A stretch of DNA of 64,000 nucleotides, from NCBI GenBank assembly GCA_030762895.1, contig CM061062.1, positions 238,762,019 through 238,826,018 of the forward strand, read 5' to 3'. Positions 34,096-45,064 of this stretch are shown here, piece after piece; positions within the stretch are counted from its first letter, which is position 1; every line of letters begins with the position of its first letter. The stretch is from Sophora flavescens. Taxonomy: Eukaryota > Streptophyta > Magnoliopsida > Fabales > Fabaceae. The notes beneath the pieces are model-generated. The model was not told where the DNA came from. It worked only from the letters and a program-made list of their open reading frames with translations, and ran no database searches. Position numbers and translations under genes: made by a program.

Positions 34096-35169
34096 TTGGT
34101 CTTGCCTTGTTTTGTATGCGAGGTACACGAGGGAATGCTTCCGAGTTGCGAATATTGTAATGGAGACCATGACACTTGGAGCTGTCTGTTCTACTTCTCT
34201 CAAGAATATGTGGACTCATGCCGTAATTTCTATGACAGCATGCCCCAGAACAACTATCAGAGTCAGAATCAGTATTGGGGTGATATGAGGGGAGACCATC
34301 CGGGTTTCTCTTGGAGTAATGATGGCGGTGGTCTAGCCTGGCAACCACAACCTCAACAGAATTGGCAACCACAACCTTGGGAGTTGGCTATTGAGAAGAT
34401 GAACGCAACATGTGAGAGGGCGAATGCGGCAGTAGAGAAGTTGGGTCAGCTCGTAGAGCAATTAAATGAGCGTCTCCCAGGCACTTTCCCAGGTGATACC
34501 AATAACAACCCTAAGGACCACTACGAAGCCATAACAACTAGAAGCGGTAGGGTGTTGGGATCTGACTGGGATGCAACTAGTTCTCAGGAAGTTGAGGAAG
34601 AACCACCACATGTTGAGGAAGAGCAACCTGAGGAAGAGGAGTGGACAAGTGACATGGCGCCGGAACAACTACATATTGAGGAAGAGCAACCTGAGGAAGA
34701 GGAATTGACAAGTGACAAGGCACCGGAGCAAGGGGGTAAAGTTCAATTTGAGAATAAAGTGGTAGTGGACTCCACCATGCTTGCCGAGCAATCTGATTTT
34801 GCTGCACTGGATAAATATGTTGGCTTGCATGCATGTGTGGACATTGGTAAGTTAGACCCTCCCACTCGTCTGGCACACTTCCTCGAGAAAACGCCATTTG
34901 ACCCGAAAGGAAGTGAGTTCATAATTACAGAGGTCAATGGAGTTTCCACACACGGGCCAGATGGAATCAATGATAGAGTCGTATTGCTCCTGCAAGGGCC
35001 ACTTCACAAACCATGGGATCCGGGTGGAGGATTTGATATGATGAGCGTCTCTTGGCCCTTGTACCACAGACTATGGGATCCAGGTGGATGCTTCTTAATA
35101 TGTCAAGCTCGGGATGTTAAACAAGCGCTACTTAGGAGGCAACCCAAGCTAGGTATCCTTTATTCTTAG
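34096..35169 (+). CDS. Gag-like remnant of the gypsy element
   Basis: 357-codon open frame. A CCHC-like box CEYCNGDHDTWSC (C-X2-C-X3-H-X4-C) lies near residue 18, as in Athila gags. QPQPQQNWQPQPWE and a helix (EKMNATCERANAAVEKLGQL) follow, then THYEAITTRSGR-like text (KDHYEAITTRSGRVLG), which in Athila elements marks the gag-protease junction. A 63-bp tandem repeat (34609-34671, 34672-34734) encodes two 21-residue acidic units (EEEQPEEEE..TSD.APEQ). The last third (KPWDPGG, RLWDPGG) is a C-terminal piece usually found after pol, so pol seems deleted between. May be made as protein if transcribed. Confidence 0.65.
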   Translation: MVLPCFVCEVHEGMLPSCEYCNGDHDTWSCLFYFSQEYVDSCRNFYDSMPQNNYQSQNQYWGDMRGDHPGFSWSNDGGGLAWQPQPQQNWQPQPWELAIEKMNATCERANAAVEKLGQLVEQLNERLPGTFPGDTNNNPKDHYEAITTRSGRVLGSDWDATSSQEVEEEPPHVEEEQPEEEEWTSDMAPEQLHIEEEQPEEEELTSDKAPEQGGKVQFENKVVVDSTMLAEQSDFAALDKYVGLHACVDIGKLDPPTRLAHFLEKTPFDPKGSEFIITEVNGVSTHGPDGINDRVVLLLQGPLHKPWDPGGGFDMMSVSWPLYHRLWDPGGCFLICQARDVKQALLRRQPKLGILYS

Positions 35170-35208
35170 TTTCTGACATTTTCATTTATATTATTATTTA
35201 AAAAAAAA

Positions 35209-35445
35209 TTGATTCGCCATGCGAATCCACAGTGGCCACGCGAGACAGAAGCCCTGAATATCAGAGGCTTGCTCACGTTTCTGTCTCGCGTCGCGAGGTA
35301 TGCTTTCGCCTCGCTATTCTGGGCACCATCATCTGTTGGAATTCCAGATTCGCCTCGCGAGATACTACTCGCCTCGCTATTCTGGAAAGTGTAAATAACA
35401 ATTTTCCAGATTCGCCTCGCGAGTGGTCTCTCGCCTCGCGAATAT
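35209..35445 (+). repeat. Cluster of TCGC..GCGA palindromes
   Basis: Eight imperfect copies of YTCGCCNCGCGAR in 240 bp just after the gag-like ORF, several paired with GATTCGCCTCGCGAG.. and CTCGCCTCGCTATTCTGG. The same motif recurs in the LTRs of this element. Confidence 0.85.
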
Positions 35446-36926
35446 GCACTTAAGGTTTAATCTGCAGTAGTTCTTCCAGGATGCTATGCAACAGAAGGGA
35501 GCCCGTGAGACCAATTGGACGAGGATGCAACCATTGAAACTTGATCAGGGAGCACCCTCTCCTTTCCTCACTCTTGTTTTTGTTTTTGTTTTTGTTTTGT
35601 TTTTGTTTGTCACTCTTGAATAATTTGAGAAGATCAAGAGTTTGTGTATGAATGTGTGTCGGCAAGCTTGTTGGATTTTGATTAAATTGAGCATAGATTG
35701 ATTGCATGAATCATTTTGACCATTGATGATTTCCCCCTAGGTTCTGAAAATAGAAAATTGATCCCCATGTGAAAAATTGAAAATTGAACTTTGAGAATTT
35801 TATTGTGATTACTTGATTTACGATAAGTTTGGGGTGAGGGGGTGCACACACTAGGAATTGTATCTCGGTCAAACAATTTGAAAAATGTCCAGGTGAGGAT
35901 TTGAGCCTCCAACTTTGTTTTTGATTGTGTGAATCACTGTTAAGTTGCACTTTCCCGGATTTGCTTGAATCTCTTCATGGTTTGCATGTTTATGTGTTGC
36001 ATCAAATGATTTAGGCAATTTTCTTTGAATAACTACTTGGCCTTAAAAAGAACCATCCCTAATGCATGTTCCCTAGTTAGCCCCATTGAGCCTAATTAGC
36101 CTCTTGTTTCTTGATGACCCTATATTATAAGTCGAAAATCTGAAAAACCATGTTAACCCAATCTTAGGATTAGGAGAGCATGGACACTTAGCAAGAGAAG
36201 GGTTGTGAGAAACTAAGTTTGGGGTGGCTACATGGTGATATGTCATTTTGGGTTGAGAAAAAGAAAAATGAAGGTTGAAGCCCAAGGCAATAAAATAAAA
36301 AAAAAAGAAAGAAAAAGAAAAAAATATTGCCAAAAGAAAAGGGGCAAAACAAAAAGATTAGCAGGGAAAAGGCTGTAGTCACCCGAGGCAAAAAGAAAAA
36401 TGGAAAAAGGAATTTGAGTGGAATATGTGTCAAATGCTCATGCTCTCTTAGTTCCTAGGGACTTAAGCCTAGTATCCTTGAATATCCTATCCTTAGCCAG
36501 GCCCCATTACAACCTTTAAAAGACCTTCTGATGTGCATGCATGTTTTCGTGGGAACCATTTTTGAGATGAAAATCAAATTCCGAGAAAAGTTGATAGCCT
36601 AGACGAATTTGAGCGAATGAGTGAAATTTTACATACCCTTGTAAGGAAGGCAATTGTTTGAAATTGGTGATCTTCCTTTTGTGTGTGACTCTGATCTTCA
36701 ACTTAGATTAATGATTGCATGAATGATGAAGTTCTCAATTGTTTAAAGTAAATGAATGTGGGGATTACATTGATGCAAGGGGGGAAATCATTGAAGAAAA
36801 ATTGTTTTGTTAAGATTGCATGAAATTTGTGCGAAATCGATTGAATCCCTTAAGCTTGCCAAGTCTTGAGTCCTTTTTGAGTTTTAGCTTGCTTGGGGAC
36901 AAGCAAGGTTTAAGTTTGGGGTGTTT
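35446..36926 (+). other. Non-coding 3' internal region and polypurine tract
   Basis: No ORF of note. TAAGTTTGGGGTG occurs at 36911-36923 right before the 3' LTR, and AGTTTGGGGTG-like copies at 35827 and 36213. The region 36290-36400 is A-rich. Long untranslated 3' regions are usual in Athila elements. Confidence 0.7.
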
Positions 36927-37271
36927 TGATAAGACTCTGGCTTATCTAGTTTTATAACTAGATGGACTGTGGTTTTTGTGCAAATTATTCGAGTTCAATC
37001 TCGTTTTCGCCCAAATTTGCCTTGTTTTGTTCCTAAGTTGGACTTTGACTCGTTCAAGACATTTTTAGTAGTTTTTAGTCTATTTTGAATAGAATTACGC
37101 CTTTTGTTTCTTTTTTAGTGTTTCAGGTTAGAAGTGAAGCTCCGAGAGTCGAGGAAAGTCAAGAAACAGTGGAAATTGTCATTCTGGAGATACTCGCCCA
37201 GCGAGTGTATGCTCGCCCCGCGAGCCTGAAGATCAGCAAAACAACAACAGTCATCAATTCTGGCTCGCCAC
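36927..37271 (+). repeat. Gypsy-element 3' LTR, truncated
   Basis: Matches the first 345 bp of 32539-33937 (through TGGCTCGCCAC), then switches to unrelated sequence (TGCAGAAGCTCC..). Confidence 0.88.
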
Positions 37272-38347
37272 TGCAGAAGCTCCTCCTCTTCCGTGAGTAC
37301 TTGTCTTTCTTCCTCCTCTGCTGCGAGTTACTATTCTTCCTCCTCCGGTGCTTGTTGAACCAGGTACCTATCTTCAATTATTCCTTCTTTGTGTGTTCCT
37401 ATATTTATTTTTTACAATGGGAGCATAAGCCAAGGCAGACGCAAACACCTGACTTCATTTCCAGAGGTCCTAGATTCATTTTTTTTTTTAGAAAATCAAC
37501 CAGTAAGTAATCATAGTTTAATTATATGTGTATGAGAATTAATGGTTTGGTTATTTTTGAATCCCGAACTTGATGGTGAATCTGATGGAGTCATAATTCT
37601 CGTCAATTGCACACCATGTGTTTGATAAAATGCTCATATAACTTCTTTATTTTCACTGGCTACTACCGAAAAAAGGTTGACTGGGCTGATCATCTTTGGT
37701 TACTCTGAGACATCGACATGGTGGTAACTTTGGTAATATAAAATGCTCTGGCTTGGTATATTTAGTTTTTTTAAATAAAATAAAAAACAAAATTGAGTAT
37801 GATAGCAGTGCACTTTGGAAGGATGTTTGGTCATGTTCATCATGAATTTGAACTCAGCAGGTGTTTTATTTGGAAAAATAAGAGAGGCATAATTTTTTGG
37901 AAAAAAAAAATTTATTGTTTGAATGATGAAAGGTGTAATATGTTTGTCTTTTTCAAGGCTAACCTTTATTGTATGCCCCATGTCCAGATATTTGTTGGAG
38001 TATTATTGATGTAGGTTCTTTTTCTGAGCTAGGGTCCACTTGATCACTTGATTGTACTTGCTTTATTTATTTAATAATCTTTCTTTTCAAGTTAATTCGA
38101 TCCATTTATAAAGCTTCAGTAAGTACCACATACTTTTTATAATTCAAACTTATCACTTTTCTTATCCATCTTTTGAATTCTTCTTTACAGGGTAATAGGA
38201 GAAGTGGTTATAGTGAAAAACTAGCACAATCTTTTCTCTGTCTTGGAACCTTTGTTTAAATGAGTGGTAAGTTCTTGTTTTGCATATCATTTTGCTAACA
38301 CCATGCCACTTCCTTTTTAAGTAATAGAAAAAGAAAAACTGACATTA
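37272..38347 (+). other. Possible 5' region of the PAM16-like gene
   Basis: 37272-37365 is rich in CTTCCTCCTC, as in plant 5' UTRs. 38191-38269 could be an untranslated exon (acceptor TTTACAG, donor GTAAGT). An ATG at 38262 would read only a few codons if joined to the PAM16 exon. No coding homology, so this is a weak inference. Confidence 0.25.
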
Positions 38348-41300
38348 CATAATGTAACACCCCGATTTTTCACTACTTTCTAGTGTCGGTAATTAATATA
38401 TAAAAATATATTTTTATCCGAGACTTAGAAAATTGCTTTGAGTAAAATACTGTTATTTTCCTGTCATGTTTTATATCTTATGGTTACGATGCAATTTTGG
38501 GTTGAAAATTCAGACGGAACCCGGTCTGCGTTTTCACTGACAGTAAAAGTTTACTGCTCAGAAGACCTAATTTTGAGTCGTGAACGAGATGAAAAATATT
38601 TTTATCGTATTTACTACGATACTAGAAGTTTTGAAAATTTTGGTAAAAAAATTAAAATATTATATTTGTTGCGGGCATATACGTCGAGATGTCTCTAGGA
38701 AGAGCTTGAGCCAGATGAATCGGGAAGTCGGCAACGAGCAGGAGATGTTGGATTGACCGACTTGACGAGCATTTATGACGAGTTTATCCGTATCATAAAT
38801 GGCCATAATGGCACATTTATGGCAAAATTAAATTTTCCTATGAAATGACCAAATTGCCCTTGTCTTTTTATGACAATTTCAAACAAATGCCATTGGACAA
38901 GTTGACCAAACCTTGCCCAACCCTCACGACTTCAATAGTGTCATCTTCCTTAAGATAGTTGTCTTCTTCATATAAATACCTTTCTTCCATTTTCATGTTC
39001 TTTCTTCTTCAAAGTTCATAAATTTGCCATAAGAAAATTCAAAAGAACCTCATCCAAATCTTGTTTTTCTTGGATCAACAGAAGGTAATACCTTATTCTC
39101 TTGTCATTTAAAACATTTCTCTTCACAACTTTTGATAGATTCATGGCTAAGATTCACATGTTCTTCATTTGTTCAAAGTTCATGAAACTAGATTCAAAAA
39201 TTCATAACTAATTCTAGAAAAATCCTTTTGACATGAAACCAATTGCTATGATCTTATAATCATCTCTATTTTCTTCATCTAGAATCACAAGATCATGATA
39301 AATTTATTTCCTTGATTTCTGGTTATGGCCGAACCTAGGTTAACTTTGAGTTTTTAGGTTTTGTTTCATTTTCATGACTTGATTCATGTTTCAATCCTTT
39401 TGTATCTTGCTAGTTCTTGTATTCAAATATATAGAAGATCAAAAAAATCAAACTTTAACCTATTGATCTCATCAAAACCGAAACCCTAAATTTGTGTACT
39501 CAAGGGTTTTGTGATTCAAAAGTTGTTTGTAACACTTGAATCAAACCCTAAGTTTTGTATATTTATTAAATCCCAAAAGTTGATGAAATTTTAAAACTTC
39601 TAGCCTATGGATCTTGAGGAAATCCGAACCCTAGTTCTTAGAACTTGATGAGTTTAGTTCATGTCTTAGTTCATAATCATGGTTAAAGTGATTAATCATG
39701 CTTAATTAACTTATGGATCATTAATCCTTAAGTTAATCAAATTTTAATTTTTCCTAACCTAGATAATGGGTTGAAGCCGAACCCTAACCTTCATAAACTA
39801 AGTGTATTGTTGTTTGATTTGATTTATTTTGGTTATAATTCATTTGAAGGAAATAACTCGAGTTAGGCGAGTCAAGGCGACGAGAAAAATCGAGATCGAG
39901 GATTAGAAAAATTAACAGGAAATATAGTGTGGTCTTCAAGAGGTAAGGGGGGGTATGCCTGAGGAGTTGAGATAATCTCATGCTTATTTGTGGAGTCATG
40001 TATTAATTTTATGTATGCAATAGTTTATTTTATTATACTGTTTACTATTAATTGCTAGATTGATGTGATGTTTATCTGAGTAATTGAATTGAAGTGATGT
40101 GTGAACTTACATGATTATGATTATTTGTTTATGTTATAATTGTGATGCATGTCATAAATTGATATATGCCATGTCATTTAGTGATTGGAATTTATCTGCT
40201 GTTGAGTGTTGGACTGAGTAACCTGACATTGGTCAGTGTTAAAAAAATTTAATTAAGGATTAAAAACTTAATAAGCTTGGACAATTAATCTGAGGGATTA
40301 ATATGGGAGATTTTGAGAAAAAGAAAAAAATTATTATTTTAATAATATTTTGTGAAAACAGTGTAAATAAGCAATAGTAAGGGCGAAACCGTGAAATTTT
40401 TCACAGGCTCTAATTTTTATATAATAAATTCAATTTTATTATAAAATGTTATTTAAAGTGATTAAGTTCCAAAAATAATATTTACAGCAGTCAGAACAAT
40501 TACTTATGACAGAGAAGTGATATTAGTTATTTAATATTATTAAATTAATATTATTTAATATTAAATATTTAATTATTTAAATTTTCGAAATTTATTTATT
40601 TAATCTTTTTATTTATTAAAATTTTTGTTTTGTTGACCTTTATTGGAAATTATTTCTTAAAGTGAAATAATTAGAAATCAAAGGAAATTATAAATGATTT
40701 TTGAAATTTATTAACGTTTTAACAGAAAAGAATTTATGTAACAATGTTTTTATTCAGTGAAAGTATTCCGTTAAACTTGGATGAGTTTTCAAAGCTTGGT
40801 TTTGTTTTACATTGAGCAAAATGTTTTATAAGCAGATAAATGAGCCTAGAATCGAGACGTCGGGATTCTAGTGTTGTATGGACACGTAGATCAAGGATCT
40901 GTGTCATGGGACGGAGTGTTCTGCAAGTTTTGTTTTTGGACTGTGTGTGTCCTAAGTTGATGTGGACAGTTTGAGTTCCATATCCCTGAGCCTAAAACTG
41001 GTGCATCGGTTTAAGGGCATCGTGATTGAGCATTCGGACTGTATGTCCTATGTTGAGATTAAAAGATTTGGACTGTGTGTCCTGTATTTGTTTTAAGTGA
41101 AAAGTCTTAATTAAAAGAATTAAGTATGGTCGTTAAGCTTTGTGCTTCGACGAGGAAAGATTATTACGACAAAGAAAACAAACGAGAATAAAAGTTTTTC
41201 TCATGCATTTAATGGCCTTTGTGTCATGTAAATGGCATTGAATCCAGAGTGGATCAATGTATATGGCAGACGTGTCAGGTGGTGATGATCATTGAGGTCC

Positions 41301-41411
41301 GGAGTGGATCAATGTATCTTTTATAGGACTTTGTGTCCAAATTGATAGGACTATATGTCCAGATTGAATATATGTGCCGCTATTTCCTAACTGGAATGGG
41401 GGAATAGTGTC

Positions 41412-41606
41412 ATTGCTTTGCATGAGCATCCTAACGGGAATGAGGATGTGCACAATTGTGTCGTTGCTTTGCATGAGGAATGGGGATGTGCACAATTGTA
41501 ATTGTGTCGTTGCTTTGCATGAGCATCCTAACGGGAATGGGGATGTGCACAATTGTGTTAGGTGCTGGCATGAACATCCTATCGGGAATGGGGATGTGCA
41601 CCATTT
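41412..41606 (+). repeat. Tandem repeats in the long LTR
   Basis: Four imperfect units built on GCATGAGCATCCTAACGGGA, ATGGGGATGTGCACAATTGT and GTGTCGTTGCTTT, with some units lacking the middle part. They are spaced 50-65 bp apart. Confidence 0.85.
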
Positions 41607-41915
41607 ATTTTCTTGGGCATTGTTTTGTTCGTTTTTACAATGCGCCATGTGCGAGCCTGATCAGCTTGAAACGAAACAGAAAGTTGTGGGATCTCCGGAG
41701 ATTAGGTATCAAATTAGAAATTGAACATAGAAGTGTCATGCATTTTTATAAAATGACGATGATTGTCGGGCATGAAGCCCTGTGAATTATATCATTTTAC
41801 TGTTAGAATTCATGTTATTATATTGTGAATATTTGGTAATTGCTATTTGAGAGTCTTGCATGGGGTTGTCTTATAAAACTCATATATTGGAAACTCACCC
41901 TTACAAACATTTTAG

Positions 41916-42425
41916 ATGGATCCGGACGAGGTGGATTTGAACTACTCGGGGGTACGATCCCTGACGTTTGACAACGCTGATAGAGGAGACGCCTGGGTTA
42001 TTAACCCAGGGGCTCGGAGTGCTACCTATACTGGTCCCTTGAGGACACTCCGAGGTACCGTCGCTGAAGGACCACAACAGTTAGTTCATAGCAGGGAAAC
42101 CATTGAAGTATCGCTACCACCCATCTGGATGATACTACAGTATTTAGTACAACATGGGAGTCTGGAACACCAACCGCCTCAGTTTATTCAACCACTACAA
42201 GAAGTTGCACCAGGATCACCTCCTGCACCCATTATACTAGTTCCAGAACACATTCCGGGGGAGATGGAGGAAGACCCAGAGGAGAATCCAGTGGAAAATC
42301 CTGACTATGTTCCTTTAGCAGACGAAGGGTCTGGAGTTGCTGGAGAGGGGGCTGTTGTATCCTCTCCAGACACATCTTCAGGGGGTGGGGGAACATACAC
42401 TGGGCTTCCCAATGGTTTTATATAG
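41916..42425 (+). CDS. 170-residue ORF inside the long LTR
   Basis: Opens MDPDEVDLNYSGVRSL and ends at TAG near 42425. Acidic and proline-rich (EEDPEENPVENPDYVPLADE) with a glycine/serine-rich tail; no known domain, signal peptide or membrane segment recognised. GC content and codon-like composition are clearly higher than in the surrounding AT-rich LTR, which suggests selection or capture rather than chance. It might equally be a non-coding remnant. Confidence 0.35.
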   Translation: MDPDEVDLNYSGVRSLTFDNADRGDAWVINPGARSATYTGPLRTLRGTVAEGPQQLVHSRETIEVSLPPIWMILQYLVQHGSLEHQPPQFIQPLQEVAPGSPPAPIILVPEHIPGEMEEDPEENPVENPDYVPLADEGSGVAGEGAVVSSPDTSSGGGGTYTGLPNGFI

Positions 42426-42848
42426 TGGTGACCAGCTTAGGATGTAGTTTTAGGAAGAGTGGGAATTTTAGGATAGTCTGAATTAGTGACTCCTGAGAGT
42501 CATCTTTTGCGTAGTATTTTCAGACACCCACTATGACTTAGTTGTAAAAATTTCTGATGATGTCAAATATGTGTGACAAGTGGATAGTGACCTAGTAAGA
42601 AAAGGGTCATTTGTAAAATAGAGAAGTATATGTGAAATATATATATAGTGGTGTATATTATATTATGAGAGTTTGAATGTATGTGCAGAAAAAGAAAAAA
42701 TTGTATCACTATTTTTAAAAAGAAGTATAGGGAATTAGAAAATGCATCTTATTTTCCGAAGAAAACCAGCAACTTAATATTTTATTTAGTTTGATGTTTG
42801 GGTAATGTTACGTAAATGTGATACCTGAAAAGGGGGTGTCGCACATAA

Positions 42849-44094
42849 CACATTCCTCCGTGGTTCTCAGTTCTTAGAGGCATTCCTCTGTTTACTACTG
42901 AAGAGAAGGTAACCCCAATCATCTTTCTCATCTATTAATCTTCTTTTTTTAATATGAAAATAAATATGATTTTGAGGAGTTTACTTTAAGTTTAATCCGC
43001 CTTATAAAATAATTGAAAATCTTGATAAGCCAAACTAATTCTTTGTTATTGGTCAAAGAACTTGAGTTTATACTAAATTTGTGATAACACAGTTGTGATC
43101 CGTGGATTTTGGCTTTAATGGGACTGGCTGCATCAAGCTGCTTTCACCTCATGACAACACTGCATACTGCTGTTATTTTTTATCTTGTAGCTACAAATGT
43201 AAAGCTGCAGTTGTTTCTTTTATGCATTGTTAACTGTACTAGCCTTAGCAAGTATTTATTTTTCAATTACCAATTAACACAGAGTAGTTAGCGCAAGTGT
43301 CATGCCATCTATAGTTTGCATAGTTAGATATCTTTTGCATGCTTTAATGTATTGACATGTGTGCTTGCCCCCAAGGAAATGAGATAATGATAAAGCTTTA
43401 TGAATTTTCTAGGGTGGTTGATTTTATTGGGAATGTTGAATGTACTGACATTTTATTTCATGCTTGATGATTCCTGGTAGAGTCTGGCCTTTGTTTAATT
43501 GAAATTGTCCGTTTGATAATTTCAGGAACAAGGTTTGGATACAGGACAAGTTATGTTTCTTCTCCTTTTATTTATAACATGTAAAGTGGCTATATGATGC
43601 AATTATATGTCTTTTGTCATCATGAAGTTTGTAGGGAACCTACACTCAATGACATTTTTATGTTTCTAAATAATTTCTGCTACTCCTAAGCTCTATGGCT
43701 AAACCTGCTACTACCGCTACTCCTTTTCTTTTCTTTATTGTCTCAAGAACAACTTGCAGATGTTTTATTAGGCTATTTTCAATTAAAAAGTTGTTTCTAA
43801 TGTATTGTTTGACCAGCCAAGATTAGATGTGGAGTAGGAAGCCATTGCTCAATTTTTATGCATAATTTACAATATCCCGAAGTTTAACTTATGCTTGCTT
43901 GCATTATAGCTCTAACCATGCAATGTGTTTAATTAAGTTATGGTTGCCAACTGTGCTTAGGTCAGTCTTTTGAATGGGCGGGGATTGGAATGGAAGTCAT
44001 TAGAATATGCTTATTTGTAAATGTTCTAGCTACAATTCCTTTTCTGAAAAGCTCCCTGTTTCTAGCAAGAATATTAACATGATTGTTTGTGCAG
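42849..44094 (+). other. Probable intron/5' sequence of the PAM16-like gene
   Basis: No TE ends or coding homology recognised. A possible short exon ends at AAGAGAAG|GTAACC (42908). The start methionine codon of PAM16 was not located. Confidence 0.4.
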
Positions 44095-44182
44095 GCTACA
44101 AAGATTCTTGCTAACTTAATTGTGATGGGTGGGAGCATCTTGGGAAAAGCATTTGTTCAAGCATACCGTCAAGCTCTTCAAA
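44095..44182 (+). CDS. PAM16: PAM16/TIM16-like exon (N-terminal)
   Basis: PAM16 (TIM16, MUSE5/TXR1 in Arabidopsis) is a J-like subunit of the presequence translocase motor on the matrix side of the mitochondrial inner membrane. This exon, with acceptor TTTGTGCAG and donor GTAATC, encodes ATKILANLIVMGGSILGKAF then VQAYRQALQ, the conserved hydrophobic N-terminus of the family. It is 29 codons plus one base. The initiator Met must come from an upstream exon ending in phase 0; none was clearly found. The downstream exons (J-like domain) are not recognisable before 64000. Either the next intron is very long, holding TE6-TE9, or this is a detached gene fragment. Confidence 0.72.
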
Positions 44183-44776
44183 GTAATCTTTTTATATTTA
44201 AGTCATGGGATGTATTTGAAATTTGTGAGACAAACTTGGAAGCTAGTTTACTGTTCAATTCTGTGATTTCTTTTATTGAGTACTTTGTTGAACTATAAAA
44301 TATGTGTGATCTTGAAGTCCTTTTCTTCATGTTAGGTTTGTGTTTGATAATGGCTATGGAGTTCTTTTACATCTTGATTTGTGTTGTCCTCTAATATGAT
44401 ATGGTTTCATTGACCACAATGGAAAGTTTTATGATTACTGGTGAATGTTGGCAGTAATGTACTGAATTTTTTGGATTGATCTATCTGGTCATCAAATTCA
44501 TGCATATGTTGCATTTTGCTTGCTTAAGTACAAGAGTTAATTATTATATGTTTGTTTTACTCTATTTGCTAATATTGATTATCTTATGTTATTTGAACTT
44601 GCATAATTTCAACAATGCGGAACCATTCTCTTATGATGAAATTGAGGACATAAAAAAGCATTGGGCAAACTTCTTTCTTTATTATAGTAAACCATTTGTA
44701 TCTTAGATGTATTTGGTTTGAGATTTATATAGGTTTAGTTTTTTTGTTGATATAGCTAGATTAATTAGTACTTGGT

Positions 44777-44780
<4 letters not shown>

Positions 44781-44849
<69 letters not shown>
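44781..44849. repeat. (TA)n microsatellite
   Basis: About 69 bp of pure TA, ending exactly at the TE6 insertion point. Confidence 0.97.
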
Positions 44850-44854
<5 letters not shown>

Positions 44855-45058
44855 AAGGTAGTGGAATAATTGTTGTGATTTCATTCATAATACAAGTCTC
44901 TTTTATAGAAAGGTTACAATAAAGGCAAAACAAATTTAGTCATATCTCTTCCTATAATTAAGGAAGGAAATAAAACAAAATAAAATCAAAATAATAAAGA
45001 TAAAATCAAATAGAATCAAAGATGATAAAATCAGGGATATTTTCCTGATTCTCCAACA
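44850..45058 (-). repeat. TE6 3' LTR (left on + strand)
   Basis: 209 bp, nearly identical to 48832-49040. Confidence 0.92.
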
Positions 45059-45064
45059 CCCCTC

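Larger units (their letters stand above)
32539..37271 (+). mobile_element. Non-autonomous Athila-like Ty3/gypsy element, 3'-truncated
   Basis: A 1.4-kb 5' LTR (TGATAAG.. to ..CTCAACA) is followed by a tRNA-Asp-type primer site (TTGGCGCCGTTGCCGGGGA). Then come a gag-like ORF, 1.7 kb of non-coding sequence, the purine tract AAGTTTGGGGTG and a second LTR start at 36927. The second LTR stops after 345 bp, so the right end is truncated. tRNA-Asp priming, long LTRs and the TTTGGGGTG tract are typical of Athila/Tat gypsy elements. No protease, RT or integrase is present. The two LTR starts differ at very few bases, so the element is fairly young. Confidence 0.85.
38353..42843 (+). mobile_element. 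4.5-kb solo LTR of a chromovirus-type gypsy element (probable)
   Basis: Starts TGTAACACCCCG and ends GGGGGTGTCGCA, which are near inverted repeats of each other as at gypsy LTR termini, and is flanked by an exact CATAA duplication (38348-38352, 42844-42848). No primer site, pol domain or repeated half was found inside, so a solo LTR fits best. Some Tekay/Del chromoviruses and Ogre elements have LTRs this long. Orientation is taken from the TGTAACACCCC start and the late ORF, and is uncertain. Confidence 0.7.

Noticed and set aside
38353..42843. Complete gypsy element instead of a solo LTR
   Set aside because: No primer site, no pol domain and no repeated ends of more than the short inverted termini were seen.
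44476..44706. 76-codon + strand frame ending DEIEDIKKHWANFFLYYSKP
   Set aside because: The second half looks protein-like, but no family was recognised and no splice context links it to the PAM16 exon. Kept out of the features.
44703..44933. Minus-strand frame with (YI)n protein
   Set aside because: It is only the (TA)n microsatellite translated; no gene.
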